In this document: positions 12,241-23,964 of the stretch, piece after piece
Numbering within the stretch: the stretch's first letter is position 1
Layout: the number at the start of each line of letters is the position of its first letter
Assembly: GCF_029407905.1 (NCBI RefSeq)
Contig: NC_073637.1
Coordinates: 52,204,501-52,268,500, forward strand
Length of the DNA stretch: 64,000 nucleotides
Reading direction: 5' to 3'
DNA from: Bubalus kerabau
Taxonomy: Eukaryota > Chordata > Mammalia > Artiodactyla > Bovidae
Position numbers and translations under genes: made by a program
The notes under the pieces: generated by a model
The model's input: only the letters and a program-made list of their open reading frames with translations
The model's database searches: none
What the model was told of the DNA's origin: nothing

Positions 12241-12891
12241 TGATATCAGTATAACTACAATGTTTCCTTAATAATTTGTCTTAGGCTGGGCTTCCTGGAA
12301 GTCAACCCAGAGAGGGAGATTTGTGTGGAAGTAATTTATTAGTTCCCAGGAAAACTTAGTAGAGGAGAAGAAAATAGAACAGAATGAGAAGCAGTCAAGC
12401 AAGGAAATAATATCAGCTAAAGTCCCTGAGAGGGTACCAATGATTCAAACATACAAGAGTGCCTTGGAAACAGTGCAAGTCTCATCTTGGAAGTGTCCCA
12501 AACAGTAGTCGGAGAGCTGAGTATTAATACTCCTTCACCTCTCAGGCTTCAGTTATAATTTGCTAATTGTGACATAGATTCCTGTTCACTTGTACAAAAC
12601 ATACAAACACAAAGGATGCTGGCAAACTGAGGACAGCTCTTCAACACAGAGAAATGAGGACAGACCCAAATAAGTGAAAAGATGCCCTTGGCAAAAGGAT
12701 TTGAAATGATATGGGTGGAGCCCTAATGGCATCTCCTATAAGAGATTCTGTTCATAGGAGATTAAAAATACATAAAGAGCCTGTTTTCCTTAACTAAATT
12801 TACAAATTCAATTCAAAGCCTATCAAAAAACTACAGCGTGGAACTAATACAGATATAAACAGTTTCAAAAAGAAGCAATACTTATACACAT
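12241..12891. other. Unassigned, probably old repeat-derived DNA
   Basis: The part near 12285-12560 ('gggcttcctggaagtcaacc' onward) has the feel of an ancient dispersed repeat, but I cannot assign a family. No coding frame is seen. Confidence 0.35.
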
Positions 12892-12902
12892 AGTCCTGCT
12901 AT

Positions 12903-13637
12903 CAGTTCAGTTCAGTCGCTCAGTCGTGTCCGACTCTTTGCTACCCCTTGAATCGCAGCACACCAGGCCTCCCTGTCCATCACCAACTCCCAGAGTTCAC
13001 CCAAACTCACGTCCATCGAGTCAGTGATGCCATCCAGCCATCTCATCCTCTGTCATCCCCTTTTCCTCCTGCCTCCAATCCCTCCCAGCATCAGAATCTT
13101 TTCCAATGAGTCAACTCTTTGCATGAGGTGGCCAAAGTACTGGAGTTTCATTTAGAAAGATGGTAACAATAACCCTGTGTACGAGACAGCAAAAGAGACA
13201 CTGATGTATAGACAGTCTTATGGACTCTCTGGGAGAGGGAGAGGGTGGGAAGATTTGGGAGAATGACATTGAAACATGTATAATATCATGTATGAAATGA
13301 GTTGCCAGTCCAGGTTCTATGCACGATACTGGATGCTTGGGGCTGGTGCACTGGGACGACCCAGAGGGATGGTATGGGGAGGGAGGAGGGAGGAGGGTTC
13401 AGAATGGGGAACACATGTATACCTGTGGCAGATTCATTTTGATATTTGGCAAAACCAATACAATATTGTGAAGTTTAAAAATAAGAAAAAAAAAATTGAA
13501 AAAAAAAATTGGAGTTTCAGCTTTAGCATCATTCCTTCCAAAGAACACCCAGGGCTGATCTCCTTTAGAATGGACTGGTTGGATCTCCTTGCAGTCCAAG
13601 GGACTCTCAAGAGTCTTCTTCAGCACCACAGTTCAAA
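12903..13637 (-). mobile_element. BovB 3' end, minus strand, split by a young L1
   Basis: Minus-strand BovB C-terminal region and 3' end. It reads 13637-13520, is interrupted at 13151-13509 by an L1 3' end, then resumes at 13150-12903. An 11-bp TSD 'agtcctgctat' (12892-12902 and 13638-13648) defines the insertion. The 3' tail is of the 'ctgaactga' type. It is heavily 5' truncated. Confidence 0.93.
13151..13509 (+). mobile_element. Young L1 (L1-BT type) 3' end inserted in BovB
   Basis: This is the ruminant L1 3' UTR: a polypurine block near 13375-13400, then 'acatgtatacctgtggcaga', then an A-rich tail to 13509. It is flanked by a perfect 10-bp duplication 'tggagtttca' (13141-13150 and 13510-13519). 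That duplication is BovB sequence, so this L1 arrived after the BovB. It is 5' truncated to about 359 bp. Confidence 0.93.
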
Positions 13638-13648
13638 AGTCCTGCTAT

Positions 13649-15779
13649 AGATGGCAATTTTCTTCATTTTAAAGATGATGATTAATCAGTGGGAGGGAGA
13701 GATTTTCTTTAGCAACTATAGTTGGAAGCAAGGAATAGCCATATGAAACAAAGCTAAATTTGATCCCATCTACTGCATTGCTTATTTCAAGCCAGAGCAA
13801 AGATAAAATATTAAAATATATTGATAACATTGATGCATTAGTAGAAAGTGTGAGTGAATGGTCACCTGACATTTTTGGGCCTTTATGATACATTCCATAG
13901 AAATTAAAAACCATATACCCTGAAAATTCAACTACATTAGGTCATAAATAATCTACATAAAATTAAAACCAAATGATAAAATAAGATATTTGAAGGCATT
14001 GCATTGAGAAATTTAAAGGCCCATTAATCCAATGTAAAATTATTAATGTGCATTGTATAGTACTTTATCTTGCCTTCTTCATCAAAAAATGATTTTGAAT
14101 GAATATTTCATGTAATTCATTTTGTTCCCTCTCATAAGATGTCAAATGACATTGTCAGGAAGAAACAGATTTTTTTCTCTACCCTTCCAGGTTCTTGTGG
14201 CTAAGAATTAAATTGACATGAGACAGGTTAAAGGGAGAAACTAAAATAAAAGTTTAATACCATGTGTACATGGAAGAGACCCAAGTATACTGAGTATCTC
14301 AACAAAATGGCTGAACATCTCACTTTAAATGCCAGAAAGAGAGGCGTGTGTTGTAGTAGTGGTTTGGGACCTCAAAGATGAAGCAGGCAATTTACATAGA
14401 GACAAAAATGCAAATGTTTGGTAAATAATTATTCGCTTGACCTTTCAGAGACAATGCGACACAGATGGATTCTAACAGACTTAGCTAGGTTCCTTCATGT
14501 CTCCCACACCTAAATCTTACTGCAGTGACGTATGGTGATGGCTCCCTTACTGGAACAAGTTCTCGCTCTACCTTCTTTTAGGCAGTTGAGGGAGGTCAAT
14601 GTTTCTGACTGTCTTTGGGACGTCGAATGTTTTCAGTTTGAAATAATCCAGACACCAGCAAGATACTGAGGGGGTAGCACATTTTTATCCCCTACCATAT
14701 CGAATTCAGTTTTTATTGGTTTTCCTCATTGAAAGGAAGGGAAATCCCAGGGCCTGTTCAAAACTGCTACAAACAGCATTTATTTCCCTCTCTAAAGATT
14801 ACTGTCTCCCCAATTTTTTTCTATTCTCTAGACTGCATATGAATACATAAGCATATGCACATTTTAGTTTATGCACATACATATGCATCACTGTAAATTA
14901 AAAATTAAGAATGCCATAGGGGAATAGTTAAAGGCAATGGAAAGTGTTGATTAAAAAGGAGGGGCCTGTGGAGAAAAACAATTATATGCCAATATCTGAA
15001 GGTTAGAAATGTTGCAAAGGCAATTGTCTTGCATTAGGTTGTCACAGAAAAGAGGACTGTGCTGATATAAAATAAATTATGTGTAGGTGAAGTTTTCTTA
15101 AATATTTTCATTAAAAAGTAAAAGTTGTCATCATCACTCATTCATATAATTTTGAAGAGTATTTGTCTTCTAACCAGGGATGATATTGAGGTGAACAAAA
15201 TGGACATAAAACTTTCTTCATGAAGCTTATTTTCAGCAATGGAGAATTTACTTGTCAGAGTTGTGTTATAATAAACCAATCAATCTTCGCTGAGTGCCTC
15301 TTATGTAAAAATAACTATATTATCTCTCTTCTACTTCCAAAAATTAGCACTGTATTTGCACATTTGTCAACAGTTATCCTCTCTGGAAATGTGGAGTTAC
15401 TAGTCTTTATAACAGGGAACACTATAGGATTGTTATGTTAGAAGAACACTGGAAATATGGTCTTAGAAAATTTTAGATTCCCTTTAGCTACACAAATAGT
15501 GCTATTAAGTGCCCATCTGAATACAGAATATAAATTTAAAGGAGATCTGTAAATTTAGAAGTTGTCAGAGTATAGATGTTATCTTAAATCCCAAGTCCTC
15601 ATGAGATCATGGACGAAGCAGACGTCAATAGAGACAGGGAAAGATCAAAGACTAAGATATATGTCAGTCCAACAATGAGATATGATCTTTGGGGTTGTGA
15701 TGAGGACCTAGGAGGAAAGACACAAAAGAGAAATCAATTGAGTAGAAAAGCCAGGAGCATATACAATCTTGAAAACAAA
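13649..15779. other. Mostly unrecognised DNA; possible old LTR at 14.2-14.7 kb
   Basis: No gene recognised. The block at about 14170-14720 ('gacatgagacaggttaaagg' through 'ttgaaataatccagacacc') looks like an old dispersed repeat, perhaps an ERV LTR, but its family and orientation are uncertain. The remaining sequence is AT-rich and not identified. Confidence 0.4.
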
Positions 15780-16170
15780 ATGAAGAAATGTTTTAATGAC
15801 GGTGGATGTATCAACTGTTTCAAATACAGCTGATGGGACAAGTAAGATAAGCAGGGAGAATCAAATAAATTTAGGAAGATAAACCTCACTGATGACCTTG
15901 CAAGAGTGGTATCTGTGGAGTAAATGATGCTATTCAAGAAGAGATGGAGGAGAGGAATTAGACAATGAATCTGGATAATTTAAAAAAATCACTTGGAAAA
16001 GGAAGGGAGATTTGGTATTATAATTTGACAACTGAAATAATAATGTGAAGAATTTTCAGGTTGGTGAAATAACATGTTTTATGTTAAAGAGAATGATCTA
16101 GTGGAGAAGAATAATTTGACATTGAGACACTAAGGTGGAGAGTTCTCATTTTCTGTTACATAAGTTAGTA
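15780..16170 (+). mobile_element. Ancient LINE-like remnant (same family as 1.8 kb?)
   Basis: Phrases such as 'gatgaccttgcaagagtggt' and 'gagaatgatctagtggagaa' follow the order of the 3' part of the ancient mammalian repeat suspected at 1756-2440 and near 22.7 kb. Highly diverged, with no open frame. Family name not settled. Confidence 0.35.
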
Positions 16171-16217
16171 CCTTGGAACATACAGTTCATCTACTTTTAC
16201 TCACCTCATACATAAAA

Positions 16218-16422
16218 GGGCTTCCCTTGGGGCTCAGCTGGTAAAGAATTTGCCTGTAATGTGGGAGACCTGGCTTCAATCCCTGGGTTGGGAAGATCCC
16301 CTGGAGAAGGGAAAGGCTACCCACTCCAGTATTCTGGCCTGGAGAATTCCATGGACTGTATAGTCTATGGGGTTGCAAAGATTTGGACACGACTGAGCGA
16401 CTTTCATTTCACTTCACTTCAT
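16218..16422 (+). mobile_element. Bov-tA SINE
   Basis: The tRNA-Glu-derived head 'gggcttcccttggggctcag' (A-box region) is followed by a B-box-like 'ggcttcaatccc' and a BovB-like tail ending near 'gactgagcgactttcatttc'. Imperfect flanking repeats 'tcatacataaaa' and 'tcatatacaaaa' are probable target-site duplications. Non-coding. Confidence 0.92.
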
Positions 16423-16637
16423 ATACAAAAACTGTAATTTTTTCAAAATCAAAAGTCATATTTATGTATAGCTATTTTAGTACATGTGAAAATGCTGACA
16501 ATTTTAATAGAGTATAATATTAGCCAGTATAAGCATGAAAACTTACCAAATAGAAAACAGGATACACTGTATTTTCAGATGGGAAAATCTTTCTTATCTG
16601 TATAATATGCTACATGTTTTTAGGTACTTTATAGGGT

Positions 16638-17038
16638 TAATATTGATGCTTTTGAACTGTGGTGTTGGAGAAGACTCTTGAGAATCCCTTGGACTGCAAG
16701 GAGATCCAACCAGTCCATTCTAAAGGAGATCAGCCCTGGGTGTTCTTTGGAAGGAATGATGCTAAAGCTGAAACTCCAGTACTTTGGCCACCTCATGCAA
16801 AGAGTTGACTCATTGCAAAAGACTCTGATGCTGGGAGGGATTGGGGGCAGGAGGAGAAGGGGACGACAGAGGATGAGATGGCTGGATGGCATCACCGACT
16901 CAATGGACGTCAGTTTGAGTGTGACGTCAGTTTGAGTGAACTCCGGGAGTTGGTGATGGACAGGGAGGCCTGGCATGCTGCGATTCATGGGGTCACAAAG
17001 AGTCAGACACAACTGAGTGACTGAACTGAACTGAACTG
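16638..17038 (+). mobile_element. BovB 3' end, 0.4 kb
   Basis: C-terminal BovB coding sequence and 3' tail ('ctgaactgaactgaactga'). It contains a private 17-bp tandem duplication around 'gacgtcagtttgagt' (16906 and 16923), which disrupts the frame. Flanks 'agggttaata' and 'ggggttcata' may be a decayed target-site duplication. Dead copy. Confidence 0.92.
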
Positions 17039-20000
17039 ATGGGGTTCATATAGATCCTATATTGACTTACATTGAAACTTACTAGTATAACCAAAATAAA
17101 TATAAAACTATGATAGAAAAACTATTTTATAGTAAGGATCAATTTTAAAAAAGGGGGGGTTAAAATAAGGAGAGTTTAGAAATGTGGAGGCATGGAGATT
17201 AATATAGTTTTGTTTGTTTGATTTTTTTATAAGAAGAAGTGATGATACAGGAGAAAATTCATGAAATAGAGCTTTGATGTGAACTTTTTAAGAGGATAAA
17301 AAGCTTTTTACCTTATGACAAGATCAGAAGAAGGTGTTTAAAGCAGAAATGCGGGGGGAAAGTTGAAGTCAAACAAAAGGGTGAAAGACACAGGACTTCA
17401 GCAGCAACCTTGGATTTATTTAAGGGGACAGTGCTAAGAGTGGAAAGCCCAGGAAGCTGTTCAGAGTCTGAACTGGAATATAAATGATCATATTCTTTTC
17501 ATATTAAAAAGCTACAAGATACATTTCTCCCAATATATCTTTGATTAAAACTCAGATCTTCTCGTAAACATTTTTACATAATTACTATAAATTGTCAATT
17601 TCTATTGAAAATCTCGTGCTTAAAGTAATGTATAATCAACATTGCTAATTACACACACAAATGAGGTAACAATGGTGTTATTTTCAAAAATTCTATATAT
17701 TGAACATAATGGGTAAATAGATATTTTATGATAAATGTTGTTGGGGGTATTTTTAAATAGAAATGGATGAAAATAATATGTAACTCACAGAAGATGTTAT
17801 TGGGTGATATTAAGGATTTACCTAGATCATTACTTACACTGAATTTGTAATATGAAAAATATACAGCCAGCGTAGTTTCCTTCCGGAATCACCCAGCAAC
17901 CAATAAAGAGAAACAAACAAAATAAACAAAAAATTGATCCACTAGCCTTAATCACTGTCATCCCTCACTAGTTGATCAATGTAATATTACTCAAACACTT
18001 TATAGTTATCATAGCAAAAAATAATGTAAGGGATACTTTTAATGTAAGCAAATACTTTTTCTTTGAAAATCTTACAATCCTGTTGATTATAGACCAAAGT
18101 TAAAGTGGGTAGATTCTAGTGGTTTAGAGGAGGATTTTGCCACTGTGGGTAAGACTGGTGCAGGAAGACTAGTGGGAGAATTGGGAATTGAAATATGGGT
18201 TGAATTTTTACATGAGAAAAAGAGATGGGAAGAGGGTAAAGTATCTGGACTTCTTTAGAATTGATAACTAATAAAATGTACTCTGGAGAAAATATTATTG
18301 ATTTGAAAGGAAAAAAAAAGGTTTGTGGGATGGGAGAGTAGATGAAAAGCGCGTAGTTTTAGACTATATTTGAAATTCCTTGAAACATATTCTAGATTTT
18401 ATACTTTAATGTCATTTACATTGTTACTTTGTATATTTGCACTTAATATCACCCCAATTTCAAGTCAATTATGCAATAGAACTTATCTCTTCAACTTCAA
18501 ATTGCCTTTATTGATTATCAATCCATTCTTTTAAATATTTCTTTCTTGTCTTCAAACTCCTAATTTTGGGCTATTCTCCAAACCCCATATTATCAAATCT
18601 TTTTTTCCATTTATTCTGCCAAAGTCACTCCTTTATGCTTAATTTGTTCTCATTTTCACTTATCTTAGAATAAACTGAGAGTTCATCTCATTCACACACA
18701 CATACACACAAAATTAGTCTATTTAGTGGCTAGTGAAAATTTTCATTAATTAGATAAATGTTTATTTTCCTATTTGGCTTCTGGTATTTGAGTCTCTAAC
18801 ATACAATTTTTCTATATCTTGTGCATTTATAGTGAGACTATGATTAATAGAAAGTAAAACAATAACCAGATATGATTCCAGAATAATTATGCAAATATTA
18901 GAGGCTAAGTATAAAATCCTGTCAAATTTTGTTTGCAACTCAGGAGAAAAGGCGTACAATCTTACATTCTTGTCCATATCACCACTGTCAGCCTCACCAC
19001 ACACACACACACACACACACATATAACAGAGACCCCTGGCATTGCTTACATTTTTCAAATAAAAGCTAAGCTATTCTATATGCATTTTGTTTTATTTAAC
19101 AATGACCTTCAGGATCTTCTATTTGGAAGTAAATATCTTCGTGCAACAGTGACAGAAAATAATTCAAGACGGATCTAATCCATTCAAATTTCTAACCCTG
19201 GCTCCTTTAATGCATACATTAATTAATATTAAGGGAAAAAAAGATTTTAGAAGAACTTCATTCTAGGGAACACTTTGTAAATAAATACATATTAGGAAAA
19301 AGTGATCCTAGTTTGAATACAGGAAAACATTACTGTGATTCATTTTTATTCATTTATCTTTTATTCCTATTTGAGAAGCCTAGGTATACTTCAGTTTGTA
19401 TTACAGAGTAATGACACAAGCAAATTGCTGTAAATGAAGTTATTTCAAGGAGCAACACATTTTGTAAAATGCTTTGGGAACATTCACTATCTAACTACTC
19501 TTCACTTTAGTGATGTACTACCCAAGGAAACCAAGACCACATCAATGCATAACTTTAATTAGAATGCAGAGGCAAGAGTATGCAGCTGAGAAACACTGAT
19601 AGTTTAGAGGAAAACAAACTATCAAGTAGTGCAATGAAAAATGAAGAAGCAGCAAAATTTTTAAATCTTATGGATAACAAGGGAACAGACCAAAAAGCAT
19701 ACAGCATGCATGAGGATACACAGGAGAGCAAGTTAAAAGAAACTGCACTGATGAATACAAAGGCTAAACTCAGAAATTATTTGTCAAGTGTGCCAGGCTA
19801 GTTAGGTGAGAAACTATACTTGAGTATGAGGAAAAGAGAAGGTGGGGGGGAGGTGAGTAAAAATAACATTGAAAGTGAAATGGCATAATAGGATACAAGA
19901 ATATGGTTTAAGTAATGATAAATTAAGGGCATTCCTCAACTCACTTGAAGATGAAAAGATACCATGCCTAATTATACGTAGGTAGCATCTACATGACTTC

Positions 20001-20220
20001 CATTGGACAGACAGGCAAATGAACCTCTTTTTAAGACAGGACAGTTCTCAAGCCACTGTATGATACTTCTTGTTTCAAAGTACTTCTTATGTGGAAACAC
20101 TTTTTATGTAAAATTTTAAAAATGGGTATAAAACCTGAGCAATATTTTACCAGTAATATGGTTGTGAGAATACAAGAGACAAAGGGTTACAAGTTAATTT
20201 TTAATAAAACTCTATCACAT
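17039..20220. other. AT-rich DNA, nothing recognised
   Basis: About 3.2 kb without a recognisable gene or young repeat apart from a CA microsatellite at 18998. Short open frames (18762-19058 minus, 18933-19178 plus, 19580-19801 plus) lack known motifs. The first two owe part of their length to the CA repeat. Confidence 0.5.
18998..19022. repeat. (CA)n microsatellite
   Basis: An uninterrupted run of about twelve CA units followed by 'tataac'. Confidence 0.95.
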
Positions 20221-20481
20221 TGTGGCAGCCCATTCTTTTGCCTGGAAAATCCCATGGAAGGAGGAGCCTGGTGGGCTGCAGTCCATGGGGTCGCGAAGAG
20301 TTGGACACAACTGAGCGACTTCACTTTCACTTTTCACTTTCATGCACTGGAGAAGGAAATGGCAACCCACTCCAGTGTTCTTGCCTGGAGAATCCCAGGG
20401 ACGGGGAGCCTGGTGGCTGCTGTCTGTGGGGTCGCACAGAGTCGAACACGACTGAAGTGACTTAGCAGCAGCAGCAGCAGC
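20221..20481 (+). mobile_element. Bov-A2 SINE with (AGC)n tail
   Basis: Two Bov-A monomers in tandem, linked by 'ttcactttcacttttcactt', with an (agc)n tail ending at 20481. The flanking 7-bp direct repeat 'atcacat' (20214-20220 and 20482-20488) is the target-site duplication. The 5' monomer is slightly shortened. Non-coding; the open frames on both strands here are SINE artefacts. Confidence 0.93.
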
Positions 20482-20488
20482 ATCACAT

Positions 20489-22201
20489 CGCTTTAAGCAG
20501 TTCATCATAAACAGAAATCAATTTCACATGATTTTTCACATGTGTGTATCAAGCTCAGAAGAACTTGTACTAATTTCAGCCAAAGACAAGTGTTTGAAAT
20601 ATATTATTCACAATTAGAAATCAACATTTCGCTGCTTGATTTCATCAGATATTCAAATTAAGCCTATCTATTTTTTTATACATGAACAACATTCATGTTT
20701 TGGTATTGCCAGTATTCACTTTATTTCACTTAGTCATTATAGATTTTTACATATTACTTCATATTTTAGGTTATCAATTCTGTTCCAATAAGTTAAGATA
20801 AAATTGGTACATGCTTTACAATCTTCTGTAGCTACCTATATTGTGAAGGTTTTCTGCTTCATTTAGTGACATTTAATAATGCTTCCTCTTCCTAATCTAG
20901 CCAAATTATTTTAAAGTAGGAAACATAAGAAAATGTCATTAGCATACTTAAAATCATATTGGTAATGGACTTTAAAATAAATTACTTAATTTAATGTAGT
21001 TATGCCCAGAGGAAAACCCATAGCTTTAAGTACTAATAAAGACAATTAGAAAAGATATTAAATACAAAATTCAATATGCTAGTAAATGAATACAATGAAT
21101 TACACAAGTAAAAGAAAAAATATATACTGCAACAGAAAGATAATATAACTATCAAAAAGGTAATTCTTTAAAAAAGAAAAAAACATGCAACAGAAGCTAT
21201 GAAGGTTAGAACAAATTTGCACAAAATATAGGACTCTACATTCAAAATGCTCATAAAAACAAAAGGAATTTAAAGATCATATGATAGAAGGAAAAATGAT
21301 TATGTAAATAAATGTATTAGTAATTTGAAATAATCTAAAGTAAATATAACAATCAGATAAAATGATCAATTTTCTCAGAAAAAAGCAATTTCTAGTAGAA
21401 ACAGAAAAACTAAAACAACACATGTACACTGTAATAATTACTACCTGTTTCATTTTTTAATGTGTGACTGCTGACAGTTCTATGCCTCACAGCATCTCCC
21501 ACCCCACTTTACACCCCACTTTCTGCTCCACATCTACTACGCTGATAAGAGGGTTGGGTATTCTCTTTGGCAATAGCAGGTGGTTCAAACCATGCAGTCC
21601 TCTTTCTGTGTGCAAGGGAAGCCTCATCTGGCTCCATCCCTAAACACAATGAAAAGTTCAAGCCAGTCTCTCTCTTTACTTTCTCACATTATGTCCAGAC
21701 TTGCTTGTAAGTTACTCTGCTCTCTCCAGAAATTTTCATTATATTATTAATAAACAAGTAATAATATTTTCATACTATCTTAGTGTGTGTGCAGTGTCAT
21801 AAGTTTGCACTTATAAATGACATTTTGAGTGGGGGTTAATCTAGTTTCCATCGGTGACTACAATATATGTACATGCACATACACACACGCACCGTGTACG
21901 TGCGTTTGAATGTGTATATGTATGGTACATATGATTTAGTCCCAAAGCAAGAATCTCTGTAAATGGAGAAACATCAAGAATTATTGTTAATGTCAGTAAC
22001 AAAAGCATATGACTACTATTGCCACTACTATCAATCACTTGCTAGAGGGATCCACCAGTTCTTTTAGTAAAGAATACTTTATAAGTACTTAAATATTTTT
22101 TTATTTTAATCTGGGAGTGGAATTTAAGAAGCAATTACAGAAAACAATACAGAGATTAAAAATAAAAATGTATATAAAATGCATCGATGCATATCAGTAA
22201 G
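20489..22201. other. AT-rich DNA, nothing recognised
   Basis: No gene or young repeat recognised. A less AT-rich block near 21460-21720 is unassigned. A short mixed CA/TG purine-pyrimidine stretch lies near 21865-21925. Confidence 0.5.
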
Positions 22202-22446
22202 TGGCCTTCTGAGGTGGCAGTAGCGGTAAAGAACCTGACTGCCAATGCAGAAGACGTAAAGTGATGAAGGTTTGATCCCTGAGTTGAGAAGATCCCTGGA
22301 GGAAGGCATGGCAACACACTCCAATTGGCTTTTGCCTGAAAAATCGCATGGAGAGAGGAATCTGGCAGGCTACAGTCCACAGGGTAGCAAAAACTCACAC
22401 ATAACTGAAGTGACTTAACACACACACACATACAAATACACACACA
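22202..22446 (+). mobile_element. Old Bov-tA SINE with CA-rich tail
   Basis: A diverged Bov-tA with head 'ggccttctgaggtggcagta' and B-box-like 'ggtttgatccc'. The body ends near 'actgaagtgactta' and is followed by a (ca)-rich tail. It is more decayed than the other Bov-tA copies here. Confidence 0.85.
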
Positions 22447-23218
22447 CTAAATAAAAATACTGACAAAGCAGAAAGATAATCACATGTCACAAAGCTTAGG
22501 AGGAGTCTTAAACTACTCCTAAAACTTTAAAGGATCAAAAATTGAAAAATAAGTATTTTTTTAAAGGCAGCTACTGTGGACTAAATATTTGTGTATTACC
22601 AATTCACATGTGGAAGCTCCAACCCTCAGTGCTAGCATTCAATTTTACAAGGCAGAGATTAGAGGGAGAAGCCTATGATAGAGATTTAAAAAAAATAAAT
22701 AAATAAAATGGAGGTTATCATCATACGGAGAGTATTTAAATTCATGAGACTGTATGTAATCATAAAGGGATTATGTCTAGAAGAGGTCCAAGTATTGAGC
22801 TTTGGGAATTCATGAGAGGCAGCAAAGATGATTAAGAAGCATTGGTTAACTAAGGAGGGAATTAAATATTGAAAACAGTATCCTAACAATCAAGTGAAGT
22901 TATCTCCAAAAAGATGAACTATATCATTGTAAGACAACAGCAAGATAGAAGAAGATTCCGGATAATTGGTTCTAGTAATGTGAGTTTATTGATGACTTTA
23001 ACAAGTTATATTCTAATAGACTATCAATGATTAAATTGATTAGAAAACAAATAAAGTGCAGCCGATCACTGAACAAGGGGATTAATCTGAGTATAATTTA
23101 CAATTGCTCTCCAAATTAGCAGAGCTTAGTTATCTGAGGATTCAACCAACCAAGGATAGTGTACTGTATTATTTAGAATTAAAAAGTATCTGTTTAAAAG
23201 TGGACCTCTACAGTTCAA
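22447..23218. other. Unrecognised DNA with an ancient LINE-like block
   Basis: The segment at about 22700-22960 ('ctagaagaggtccaagtatt' onward) resembles the middle part of the ancient repeat suspected at 1.8 and 15.8 kb, + strand. The remainder is not identified. No coding region seen. Confidence 0.35.
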
Positions 23219-23430
23219 GTGGGCTTCCCTGGTAGCTCAGTCAGTAAAGAATCTGCCTGCATTACCAGAGACCACAGCTCAGTTCCTGGGTTGGGAAGAT
23301 CCCCTGGAGAAGGAAATGACAGCCCACTCCAGTATTCTTGCCTGGCAAACCCCGTGGACAGAGGAGCTTGGTAGGTTACAGTCCATGGGGTTGTAAGAGT
23401 CAGACATGACTTAGCAACTAACCACCACAG
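23219..23430 (+). mobile_element. Bov-tA SINE
   Basis: Head 'gggcttccctggtagctcag', body with the standard 'ccactccagtattcttgcct', and a BovB-like end 'agtcagacatgacttagcaa'. The B box is degenerate (about 23280). Target-site duplications are not clear. Confidence 0.92.
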
Positions 23431-23964
23431 AAAATCCCTATAGTTCAAGGGTCAATTATGTTGGAGAAGTTATGAAATGGGGAGCATAATGGAATGACTC
23501 TTAGGTAAAATGTAAGTTATTATTTTAAGATTGTATATATTGTGCATGTAGCTATACTGTTAGGAATTACTCAGTAGAAAAAACATTAATTACAGCTGTA
23601 AGTGACAAAACAGTATTAATTTGATCACTTCCTTCACTAAATGAGAAAATAGGATTTAGTTGCAAGTGAAAGTGCTGGTCTTACAATTGAAGCAAGAAGA
23701 CTCTATTGAATATGAGAGTAAAGCACTGTGTATGAACAGATTCAGATATTAGAGGTTGAAGGAGTGAGGAATGGTTTCTGTTTTTCAAAAAGGTAAAAGG
23801 CAAGGTCAGTGAGAATGAGAAAGGAAGACAAGTGAGTGTAGTTTTGTGAATAGAGGAGAAAGGAGAAATATTCATTGAAGACAAGAGAATTTAATTATAC
23901 TAAGAATTGTCTGGTAGAAACAAACATCAAGTGGGTTATTTTTAAGTGGTTTTGGCAAAAAAAT
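23431..23964. other. Unrecognised DNA upstream of the long BovB
   Basis: No gene recognised. Purine-rich and AT-rich wording near 23640-23900 may be part of an old repeat. Confidence 0.4.

Noticed and set aside
18762..19178. Overlapping frames of 98 and 81 codons around the CA repeat
   Set aside because: Their length is partly due to the open CA/TG repeat, giving His-Thr or Cys-Val runs; there is no other evidence of coding.
20089..20508. Open frames of 123, 97 and 81 codons near 20.2 kb
   Set aside because: They are translations of a Bov-A2 SINE on both strands; similar frames appear at each other Bov-A2 copy.
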